Below are positions 7,535-14,968 of a stretch of 64,000 nt of DNA, one piece after another. Numbering within the stretch: the first letter of the stretch is position 1; every line of letters starts with the position of its first letter. The DNA lies in the NCBI RefSeq assembly GCF_026343295.1, contig NZ_JAPELY010000001.1:2170001-2234000 (forward strand), written 5' to 3'. Both the position numbers and the translations under genes were made by a program. The stretch is from Streptomyces sp. NBC_00083. GTDB taxonomy: Bacteria > Actinomycetota > Actinomycetes > Streptomycetales > Streptomycetaceae. The notes beneath the pieces are model-generated. The model worked only from the letters and a program-made list of their open reading frames with translations, had not been told where the DNA came from and searched no databases.

Positions 7535-7606
7535 GGGCGATTAGCTCAGTGGGAGAGCGCTTCGTTCACACCGAAGAGGTCACTGGTTCGAACCCAGTAT
7601 CGCCCA
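7535..7606 (+). tRNA. tRNA-Val(CAC), copy 2
   Basis: It is identical over 72 nt to the gene at 6765-6836, with anticodon CAC in loop TTCACAC and no encoded CCA. It has its own promoter-like hexamers and its own terminator, so it is a separate transcription unit. Confidence 0.95.
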
Positions 7607-7612
7607 CCGGGA

Positions 7613-7643
7613 AAGGCCGGTCCGTCCCAGACGGACCGGCCTT
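7613..7643 (+). terminator. Hairpin terminator after tRNA-Val(CAC) copy 2
   Basis: A perfect 13-bp stem (7613-7625 with 7631-7643) and 5-base loop is followed by TCTTGCTG. It sits between the tRNA and the convergent exonuclease gene and could serve both strands. Confidence 0.88.
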
Positions 7644-7679
7644 CTTGCTGTCCGGCGCCCGCCGAGAACCCGCCAACGC

Positions 7680-8405
7680 TCAAGCCGCCGCCGGGAGTTC
7701 GGGCCGCAACGGCCACGCCGTGTCCACCAGCTCCGGAGTGCCCTGCTTGCTGAACCACGCCTGCAGACCCCGCGCCTGCGCCGCGTGCCACGTCGTCTGC
7801 AACGCGTGCAACTCCGTCGGCGTCAGCCGCTCCAGACGTCCCGCGAACCTGCGCCCCACCGCCCGCACCACCTCCAGGGCCGCCAGCGCGTCGGCCGCCG
7901 CGTCATGCGCGCCCTCCAGCGTCACGCCGTAGTGCTCACACAGATCGGTCAGCGTGCGGCGCCCCTTGCGATAGCGGTCCAGATGCTTGTCCAGGACCCG
8001 GGGATCGAGCACCCGCAACGGATTGCGGCCCAGATAGTGACCGAGGGAGGCCGCCCGATGGCGCCTCAACTCCCGGTCCAGCATGGTCAGATCGAACGGC
8101 GCGTTCATGATGACCAGCGGCCGCCCCGCCGAACACTGCTCGGCGAGCGCCTTCGCGACCTCCTCCATCACCGGAGCCGGCCAACGCCCGTGCAGCTGAA
8201 GGTGCTCGTCCGTCAGGCCGTGCACCTCCGTCGCACCCGCCGGGACGGGTATCCCCGGGTTGATCAGCCAGCGCGTCACCCGCGGCCGCGCCCCCGGCCC
8301 GTCCTGCACCACCAGGGCCGCCGAAACTATCCGGTCCCCTTCGACGTCCACCCCGGTCGTCTCCGTGTCGAACGCCGCCAGGGGACCCTCGAACCAGCAC
8401 GTCAT
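7680..8405 (-). CDS. DnaQ-like DEDDh 3'-5' exonuclease
   Basis: The product (241 aa) has the exonuclease motifs in order: Exo I FDTETTG (residues 12-18), HGLTDE near 64, NAPFD (Exo II, near 100) and HDAAADA (Exo IIIe, near 167). These give the four acidic metal ligands and the general-base His. It resembles DNA polymerase III epsilon, but the about 65-residue C-terminal extension is not the polymerase-binding tail I know. It may act in repair or RNA/DNA trimming. It is divergent from the DUF4365 pair, with 190 bases between. Confidence 0.88.
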   Translation of the reverse strand: MTCWFEGPLAAFDTETTGVDVEGDRIVSAALVVQDGPGARPRVTRWLINPGIPVPAGATEVHGLTDEHLQLHGRWPAPVMEEVAKALAEQCSAGRPLVIMNAPFDLTMLDRELRRHRAASLGHYLGRNPLRVLDPRVLDKHLDRYRKGRRTLTDLCEHYGVTLEGAHDAAADALAALEVVRAVGRRFAGRLERLTPTELHALQTTWHAAQARGLQAWFSKQGTPELVDTAWPLRPELPAAA

Positions 8406-8595
8406 GTCTACTCAACTCCTCGCGCACTACCGGCAGATGGCGTGCATCCCCTGCCCGATTGCGTGATACCCGTGCTGTTTGCGACATACGCCGTTTGCGG
8501 GCGGCGGAGTACGGAGACAACACAGGTGACGGAACGCGCTGTTGACGGCCCGTCACGGAAAAGGTTCGGCACAGCCCGGAAGGCATACGACAGCC

Positions 8596-9174
8596 ATGGC
8601 GCTCGCGCAGCCCGATCCGGCCGCGCCCGGGTACGGTCTGCTGCCCGAGGGGATCGCACCGCTGCGCGGCTCGCTCGCCACCACCGCCTGCATGGAGACC
8701 CTCCAGGTGGGCTACCTGCACGCGGTGGCCGCCGCCGCGGGGTGCTCGCTGTCGCAGCCCTTCCCGGACAACGGAATCGACTGGCACCTCAGCCACAGCG
8801 CCGCCGGCCACACCGTCGACGACGAAGTGACCATCAAGGTGCAGCTCAAGTGCACGTACCAGATACCGCCGCACCCGCCGGGCGGGGCCTTCTCCTTCAC
8901 GCTCGACAACGACCACCTGGTGAAGCTGGCCCGCACACCCGTCTCGGTGCACAAGATCCTGGTGGTCATGGTGGCGCCGAGGAACCGGGAGGAATGGCTT
9001 CAGGCGGGCCACGACCGGCTCGCGCTGCGGCACTGCTGCTACTGGACCAACCTGGCCGGACACCCGGTGACCGGCCGGCGCAGAACCACGGTGCGAATAC
9101 CGACCTCGCGGATCTTCGACGACCGCGCGCTCTGCGAGATCATGACGCGGGTCGGGGTGGGAGGGAGGCCCTGA
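8596..9174 (+). CDS. DUF4365 protein, PD-(D/E)XK nuclease-like
   Basis: The product (192 aa) matches the DUF4365 pattern. It has an N-terminal helix with E34, then NGIDWHLS with D62 and VQLKCTY with Q83 and K85. D-x(n)-QxK is the core of the PD-(D/E)XK nuclease fold, so metal-dependent nucleic-acid cleavage is a fair inference. A central beta-strand block ILVVMVAP and a Cys pair HCCYW follow. The ATG is preferred over an in-frame TTG at 8542 because GGAAGG precedes it. Its stop overlaps the next start (TGATG), which implies coupled translation. Confidence 0.75.
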   Translation: MALAQPDPAAPGYGLLPEGIAPLRGSLATTACMETLQVGYLHAVAAAAGCSLSQPFPDNGIDWHLSHSAAGHTVDDEVTIKVQLKCTYQIPPHPPGGAFSFTLDNDHLVKLARTPVSVHKILVVMVAPRNREEWLQAGHDRLALRHCCYWTNLAGHPVTGRRRTTVRIPTSRIFDDRALCEIMTRVGVGGRP

Positions 9175-10367
9175 TGCGCTGGTTGGACGAAGAGCCCGGC
9201 GGAACGCCACCGGTTCCCGGCCAGGTCGACCCCGCGGTGCTCGGGGCGCTGCTCAGCCGGCACGGCTGGCGCAGGCGCGGCGGAGCGGCCGGGCACTACA
9301 CCCGCTGGACACCCCCCGGAGCCACCGGCTCCGGCACCAGCCTGCTCGTCCCCGAAAGCAGGGCCTACCCCGACAGCGACGACCTCCTGGGCGAGGCGCT
9401 CACCGCCCTCGCCCGCAGCGCCGCGCCCTCCGCCCGCGAGGTCCTCGTCTCGCTCGCCGTACCCAGCGACGAGGTCCGCTGGTGGCGCGAGGTGCCCGAA
9501 GGCCCCGCAGGCACCGCCTCCTGGAACGAACAGGAACACCTGCGCCGCGCCGCCCACCGCATGCTGCTCGCCGGCGCCCTCGCCGTACGCGGCTCCGCCG
9601 GCCACCACGGCGCGCGCCACCGCAGTCAGGCCCTCGCCTCCCTCGAAGGCGTCCTGGTCGAACCCGCGACCGGCGCGGGCCTCACCGCCTTCGTGCCCGC
9701 GGCCTCCGCCCGGCCCGCCGTCGTCCGCCTGTACGCCGCGCTCAACGCCGTACGCGACGCCGTCGACTACCAGCGCACCACCGGCGGCATGGAGGCCTTC
9801 GACGCCGCCGTACGCGCGGGCGTCAGCCGAGAACTCACCGAGTCCCTCGTCGCGCTGGTGCGAGGCAGCGAGGGCGTGCGGGTCGCCCTCGCCTGGGCAC
9901 CCGCCGCCGGGGTCCCCGAAGGCTGCGCGGCCCGCCCCGAACCCGTCGACTTCTCACCCGGCGACCTGCCCGCCCTGCGTGCCGCCGGCGCCCGCTACCT
10001 CGGCGGCGAACCGTCCGTACCGGTGCGGATCACCGGCGCCGTGGTGCGCCTTCGCCGCCCCGCCCCCCGCGGACCCGGCGTCGTACGGCTCCGCGTGCTG
10101 GCCGGGGCGGAGGTCGACCACGTGCGCATGGAGCTGGACGAGGAGGCGTACCGCATCGCGGGCCACGCGCACCTGGTCGGGCTGCCGATCCGCGTCGTGG
10201 GGCGCCTGGAGAGCCGTGGCGGGTTCCGCCGGCTCTTCGACGCACGCGAGGTGACCCCCGTCCAGGTCGACGACGCCGAACGGGACCGGCTCATGAAGTC
10301 GCTCCAGGAGAACCTCGACTTCTTCGAGGAGGCCTGCGGCGCGGAACCCGGTCCCGCCGACGCGTGA
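9174..10367 (+). CDS. Unknown protein coupled to DUF4365
   Basis: The product (397 aa) is not recognised. Residues 1-60 contain a short GWRRRGGAAGHYTRW segment and the middle (about 95-240) is predicted helical. Residues about 285-370 are rich in alternating strands (VPVRITGAVVRLRR, VRLRVLAG, LPIRVVGRLESR), which suggests an OB-like or small beta-barrel domain. The tail NLDFFEEACG is acidic. The start codon overlaps the stop of the DUF4365 gene by one base, so the two proteins are likely made together and may form a complex. No transmembrane segment or ATP-binding loop is visible. Confidence 0.7.
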   Translation: MRWLDEEPGGTPPVPGQVDPAVLGALLSRHGWRRRGGAAGHYTRWTPPGATGSGTSLLVPESRAYPDSDDLLGEALTALARSAAPSAREVLVSLAVPSDEVRWWREVPEGPAGTASWNEQEHLRRAAHRMLLAGALAVRGSAGHHGARHRSQALASLEGVLVEPATGAGLTAFVPAASARPAVVRLYAALNAVRDAVDYQRTTGGMEAFDAAVRAGVSRELTESLVALVRGSEGVRVALAWAPAAGVPEGCAARPEPVDFSPGDLPALRAAGARYLGGEPSVPVRITGAVVRLRRPAPRGPGVVRLRVLAGAEVDHVRMELDEEAYRIAGHAHLVGLPIRVVGRLESRGGFRRLFDAREVTPVQVDDAERDRLMKSLQENLDFFEEACGAEPGPADA

Positions 10368-10466
10368 GCGCCCCGATATCCGTTTCGCGAGGCACCCCAC
10401 CGGCTCGGTAGGATCGTCTCGCGTACGCGACACGCGCTGCGCGCCCCCTACGGCAGGAGAAGTCCG

Positions 10467-12443
10467 GTGTCAGACGTCCGTGTGATCATCCAACGCGATT
10501 CCGAGCGGGAAGAGCGCGTGGTGACGACGGGCACTACGGCGGCCGAGCTCTTCGCCGGTGAGCGCACCATCGTCGCGGCCCGCGTCGCCGGCGACCTCAA
10601 GGACCTGGCGTACGAGGTGAAGGACGGCGAGGAGGTCGAGCCCGTCGAGATCTCCTCCGAGGACGGCCTCAACATCCTGCGCCACTCCACCGCGCACGTC
10701 ATGGCCCAGGCGGTGCAGGAGCTGTTCCCCGACGCGAAGCTCGGCATCGGCCCGCCGGTCCGGGACGGTTTCTACTACGACTTCGACGTCGAGAAGCCGT
10801 TCACGCCCGAGGACCTCAAGGCCATCGAGAAGAAGATGCAGGAGATCCAGAAGCGCGGCCAGCGCTTCTCGCGCCGCGTCGTCACCGATGAGGCCGCGCG
10901 CGAGGAGCTCGCGGACGAGCCGTACAAGCTGGAGCTCATCGGCATCAAGGGCTCGGCGTCCACCGACGACGGCGCGAACGTGGAGGTGGGCGGCGGCGAG
11001 CTGACCATCTACGACAACCTCGACGCCAAGACCGGCGACCTGTGCTGGAAGGACCTCTGCCGCGGTCCCCACCTGCCGACCACCCGCAACATCCCCGCGT
11101 TCAAGCTGATGCGCAACGCCGCCGCCTACTGGCGCGGCAGCGAGAAGAACCCGATGCTCCAGCGCATCTACGGCACCGCCTGGCCCTCCAAGGACGAGCT
11201 GAAGGCGCACCTGGAGTTCCTCGCCGAGGCCGAGAAGCGCGACCACCGCAAGCTCGGCAACGAGCTCGACCTGTTCTCCATCCCGGAGCAGATCGGCTCC
11301 GGCCTCGCCGTCTTCCACCCCAAGGGCGGCATCATCCGCCGGGTCATGGAGGACTACTCGCGCCGCCGGCACGAGGAGGAGGGGTACGAGTTCGTCTACA
11401 CCCCGCACGCCACCAAGGGGAAGCTCTTCGAGACCTCGGGCCACCTGGACTGGTACGCCGACGGCATGTACCCGCCCATGCAGCTCGACGAGGGCGTGGA
11501 CTACTACCTCAAGCCCATGAACTGCCCGATGCACAACCTGATCTTCGACGCGCGCGGGCGCTCCTACCGTGAACTCCCGCTGCGGCTCTTCGAGTTCGGC
11601 ACGGTGTACCGGTACGAGAAGTCGGGCGTGGTGCACGGTCTGACCCGCGCGCGGGGCTTCACCCAGGACGACGCGCACATCTACTGCACCAAGGAGCAGA
11701 TGGCCGACGAGCTCGACCGGACGCTCACCTTCGTCCTGAACCTGCTCCGCGACTACGGTCTGAACGACTTCTACCTGGAGCTGTCGACCAAGGACCCGGA
11801 GAAGTTCGTCGGCTCGGACGAGATCTGGGAAGAGGCCACCGACACCCTGCGCAAGGTCGCCGAGAAGCAGGGCCTCGACCTGGTCGCCGACCCGGGCGGC
11901 GCGGCGTTCTACGGCCCGAAGATCTCGGTGCAGGCGCGCGACGCGATCGGCCGCACCTGGCAGATGTCGACCGTGCAGCTCGACTTCAACCTGCCGGAGC
12001 GGTTCGACCTGGAGTACACCGGCCCCGACGGCACCAAGCAGCGTCCGGTGATGATCCACCGCGCGCTGTTCGGCTCCATCGAGCGCTTCTTCGCGGTGCT
12101 CCTGGAGCACTACGCGGGCGCCTTCCCGGCGTGGCTGGCCCCCGTCCAGGCGGTCGGCATCCCGATCGGGGACGCGCACGTGGAGTACCTCCAGGACTTC
12201 GCCCGCCAGGCCAAGGCCAAGGGGCTGCGCGTCGACGTGGACGCGTCCTCGGACCGGATGCAGAAGAAGATCCGCAACCAGCAGAAGCAGAAGGTCCCGT
12301 TCATGATCATCGCGGGTGACGAGGACATGGCCGCGGGCGCCGTCTCCTTCCGCTACCGCGACGGTTCCCAGGAGAACGGTGTTCCGGTGGCCGAGGCCAT
12401 CGCGAAGATCGAGAAGGTCGTGGCGGAGCGGACCCAGGTCTGA
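10467..12443 (+). CDS. thrS: Threonyl-tRNA synthetase
   Basis: The product (658 aa) charges tRNA-Thr. Domain order is: N-terminal TGS domain (about 1-65), editing domain with the [11 protein letters not shown] zinc/His motif (about 70-225), class II catalytic core with MNCPMHN (zinc-binding Cys) and [18 protein letters not shown] (motif 2), and a C-terminal anticodon-binding domain from about 550. Length matches the family. The start is GTG with GGCAGGAGA upstream. The 99-base upstream gap shows no T-box specifier or antiterminator core. Confidence 0.98.
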   Translation: MSDVRVIIQRDSEREERVVTTGTTAAELFAGERTIVAARVAGDLKDLAYEVKDGEEVEPVEISSEDGLNILRHSTAHVMAQAVQELFPDAKLGIGPPVRDGFYYDFDVEKPFTPEDLKAIEKKMQEIQKRGQRFSRRVVTDEAAREELADEPYKLELIGIKGSASTDDGANVEVGGGELTIYDNLDAKTGDLCWKDLCRGPHLPTTRNIPAFKLMRNAAAYWRGSEKNPMLQRIYGTAWPSKDELKAHLEFLAEAEKRDHRKLGNELDLFSIPEQIGSGLAVFHPKGGIIRRVMEDYSRRRHEEEGYEFVYTPHATKGKLFETSGHLDWYADGMYPPMQLDEGVDYYLKPMNCPMHNLIFDARGRSYRELPLRLFEFGTVYRYEKSGVVHGLTRARGFTQDDAHIYCTKEQMADELDRTLTFVLNLLRDYGLNDFYLELSTKDPEKFVGSDEIWEEATDTLRKVAEKQGLDLVADPGGAAFYGPKISVQARDAIGRTWQMSTVQLDFNLPERFDLEYTGPDGTKQRPVMIHRALFGSIERFFAVLLEHYAGAFPAWLAPVQAVGIPIGDAHVEYLQDFARQAKAKGLRVDVDASSDRMQKKIRNQQKQKVPFMIIAGDEDMAAGAVSFRYRDGSQENGVPVAEAIAKIEKVVAERTQV

Positions 12444-12458
12444 CCGCCGCCGTACGCC

Positions 12459-12495
12459 GAGGGGCCCCGGGAAGCACGCCTTCCCGGGGCCCCTC
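12459..12495 (+). terminator. Hairpin terminator after thrS
   Basis: A perfect 16-bp inverted repeat (12459-12474 with 12480-12495) with loop CACGC lies 15 bases after the thrS stop. Confidence 0.88.
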
Positions 12496-12546
12496 GCGCG
12501 TACGGGCACCGGCCACCCGGGCGACGCCCCGCCGCGCCGAAGTCAT

Positions 12547-13104
12547 ATGCTTCCCATCATGACGAGTGAGCCGGAGCAGCAGATCGGAGTGGGTGTCCAG
12601 GACGCGTTCCAGCGCCTGTGGACGCCTCACCGGATGGCGTACATCCAGGGCGAGAACAAGCCGACGGGACCGGAGTCCGGCGACGGGTGTCCGTTCTGCT
12701 CGATTCCGGCGAAGTCGGACGAGGACGGGCTGGTCATCAAGCGGGGCGAGCACGTGTACGCCGTGCTGAACCTCTACCCGTACAACGGCGGGCACCTCAT
12801 GGTCGTGCCCTACCGCCACGTCGCCGACTACACCGAGCTGGACGCGTCCGAGACCGCGGAGCTGGCCGAGCTCACCAAGCGGTCGATGACCGCGCTGCGT
12901 GCGGCCTCCGGGGCGCACGGGTTCAACATCGGGATGAACCAGGGCTCCGTGGCCGGGGCCGGGATCGCCGCCCATCTGCACCAGCACATCGTGCCGCGCT
13001 GGGGTGGCGACACCAACTTCATGCCGGTCGTCGGCCACACCCGGGTGCTGCCCCAACTCCTCGCGGACACGCGGCAGATGCTGGCCGACGCCTGGCCGTC
13101 CTAG
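12547..13104 (+). CDS. HIT-family nucleotide hydrolase/phosphorylase
   Basis: The product (185 aa) has the histidine triad HLHQHIVPRW near residue 141, the partner block NLYPYNGGHLMVVPYRHV, and a CPFC zinc pair near 48. This resembles the actinobacterial Ap4A phosphorylase/HIT branch that hydrolyses dinucleoside polyphosphates, so nucleotide hydrolysis is likely but the substrate is open. The ATG at 12547 is used; a second ATG at 12559 is equally possible. It is convergent with the following membrane gene. Confidence 0.85.
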   Translation: MLPIMTSEPEQQIGVGVQDAFQRLWTPHRMAYIQGENKPTGPESGDGCPFCSIPAKSDEDGLVIKRGEHVYAVLNLYPYNGGHLMVVPYRHVADYTELDASETAELAELTKRSMTALRAASGAHGFNIGMNQGSVAGAGIAAHLHQHIVPRWGGDTNFMPVVGHTRVLPQLLADTRQMLADAWPS

Positions 13105-13130
13105 GCGCCCGAGGCGTCCTGGGCGGCTGC

Positions 13131-14804
13131 TCAGGCGTCGTACAGATCGGCCTTCCTCGGGGCCGGGTCCTGGACCAGGCCGCTGAGGATCGCGGAGCGG
13201 TTGGTGAAGCGCTCGGTGTTCACTCCGTGCTCGTCGAGCACCTTCATGGCCGCGGAGTGGACCACGCGCAGGACCGGTGTAGCCGCGCGCATCGCGTCGT
13301 CGGCCATGAAGCGGTGGCGCCAGGGCCGGTCGGCCCAGGCGTGCCGCAGGCCGAACGGCTCGGGCAGCGCTATGCGCCCGCCCAGGTGGTCGAGGACCGG
13401 CGGGAACCAGGTCAGCGGGGCGCGGGCGGCGAGGCGCACCACTTCGGCGGCGTCGACGAGGGGGAGCTGGACCGTCTTCTTCTCCCAGAACTTGAAGGCC
13501 TTGTCGACCTCCTTGGTCTTGGGGGCGGGCTTGGTGGTGAACAGGGGGTGCACCGGGCCGAGTGCGTGCCCGGTGACCTCGATGCGCAGGGTCTCGTGCA
13601 GGACGGTGACGGTGACCATCATGGTGATGACCAACTGGCCGTCCCAGAGCGTGAACTGGATGCCGAGGTAGTGGCGGTTCCCGCTGGAGAACTGCTGCTC
13701 GTTGCAGATGCGCTGTATCTCGTGCTGGCGCACCTGGAAGTTGTCGATGTCCTGGCCGCTGGGCCGGGACACCTCCTTGGCGCCTTCGCCGATCGGTGAG
13801 ACGACCCAGTTCTTGATGGACGGGGTGGGGAAGCCGCCGGTGTGCAGGGGGCCGCGTTCCAGGAGCTGGAGGCGGTCCTGGATGGCGCGTATGACGTCCC
13901 AGCTGCGGAAGCCGTGGATTTCCTTGCCGGGTTCCTTCGGTTCGAGCTCTTCGGCGAGCTGCCAGCTGCCCCAGCGGGTGCCCATGCCGAGTATGCCCTT
14001 GGGGCCGGCGTAGAAGACGACGTTGGACTGGTCCTCGGCGGCCAGTTTGACCAGGGACTGGCGGAGTTGTTCGGCGGAGCCGGCCGCCGCGCTCTTGGGT
14101 ACGGCCTCGGGGATCCGGGCTCCTATGCCGCCGCCGCCGAGCAGGCTGTCCCAGCGGGAGCGCAGGTCGCGTGCGGTCTTCTCGCAGATGGTCTTGGCCC
14201 AGAACCAGCCGATGACGGGGGCGACCATCATGGCGCGCAGGTAGAGGCCGAGGATGCCGTGGAAGGGGAGCTTGATCAGGAAGAGGACGGCGAGGCCCGC
14301 GGCGGCCACGAGCAGGATGGTGCCGAGGGCGCCGGCGCGCCGGTCCTTGGCTCCGGCCAGGGTGCGGCGGAGCTGGAAGACGCCGAGCCAGAGGAGCATG
14401 CCGGGCAGGAAGAGGAGCCCGAACACGGCCATGACGAGGGTGAGTTTGCTGTCGCGTTCCTTGCGGATGCGGATCGAGGCGAGGCAGTGCTCGACGATGG
14501 TGCCGGGTTCGGTGCCGAAGGACTGGATGAGGCCCTTGCGGGTGGCGCCGAGCATTCTGGACTGGACGGCGCGGGCGAAGGCCTCGCCGAGGTTGGGTTC
14601 GAGGAGGGACAGTTTGCCCTTGGTCACCTCGGACTCGTGCCATTCGTTGTTGGCCTTGAGGATGTCCTGGACCGGGCTGTCCCGGTATGCGGCCGAGGCG
14701 AGCGCCTGGGTCGCCGCCGTCTGGCCGGCTGAGCCCTGGAGCGGCACCTGTGGCCTGGGCAAGAAGTCGAAGAATGGCTCTTCCGTCGTCACTGCCGCCC
14801 CCAT
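13131..14804 (-). CDS. Conserved membrane protein, unknown function
   Basis: The product (557 aa) has a polar N-terminal region (about 1-115). Hydrophobic segments follow near 118-138, 152-176 and 180-205. A large soluble C-terminal part contains repeated RSWDVIRAIQDRLQLLERGPL- and FTLWDGQLVITMMVTVTVLHETLRIEV-type blocks. I do not recognise a family, but it reads as a well-kept gene. Its 3' end is convergent with the HIT gene. It is downstream of the EF-G-like gene but separated from it by a hairpin. Confidence 0.72.
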   Translation of the reverse strand: MGAAVTTEEPFFDFLPRPQVPLQGSAGQTAATQALASAAYRDSPVQDILKANNEWHESEVTKGKLSLLEPNLGEAFARAVQSRMLGATRKGLIQSFGTEPGTIVEHCLASIRIRKERDSKLTLVMAVFGLLFLPGMLLWLGVFQLRRTLAGAKDRRAGALGTILLVAAAGLAVLFLIKLPFHGILGLYLRAMMVAPVIGWFWAKTICEKTARDLRSRWDSLLGGGGIGARIPEAVPKSAAAGSAEQLRQSLVKLAAEDQSNVVFYAGPKGILGMGTRWGSWQLAEELEPKEPGKEIHGFRSWDVIRAIQDRLQLLERGPLHTGGFPTPSIKNWVVSPIGEGAKEVSRPSGQDIDNFQVRQHEIQRICNEQQFSSGNRHYLGIQFTLWDGQLVITMMVTVTVLHETLRIEVTGHALGPVHPLFTTKPAPKTKEVDKAFKFWEKKTVQLPLVDAAEVVRLAARAPLTWFPPVLDHLGGRIALPEPFGLRHAWADRPWRHRFMADDAMRAATPVLRVVHSAAMKVLDEHGVNTERFTNRSAILSGLVQDPAPRKADLYDA

Positions 14805-14918
14805 CGCCGCTCGCTGTCGCTCTGCGGCCTGTTCCCGACCACCGCACCCCGTACACCATTTGATCTGGGACCCCAGCGTATCGGGGTCGTGGCCCCCTCG
14901 TCAGGGGACGTCGGAATG

Positions 14919-14949
14919 CCGCCCACCGCGGCTGTGCCGTGGTGGGCGG
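14919..14949 (-). terminator. Hairpin after the EF-G-like gene
   Basis: CCGCCCACCGCGGC (14919-14932) pairs with GCCGTGGTGGGCGG (14936-14949), with one G-T wobble and a short loop. It lies 20 bases past the EF-G-like stop codon on the minus strand. Confidence 0.7.
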
Positions 14950-14968
14950 TTTCCTGAGGCTATGTCAA

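Noticed and set aside
10368-10466. T-box riboswitch upstream of thrS
   Set aside because: The 99-base gap is too short and has no visible T-box core or antiterminator/terminator pair.
10470-12509. Open frame antisense to thrS
   Set aside because: Shadow frame; thrS is unmistakable with all synthetase motifs.
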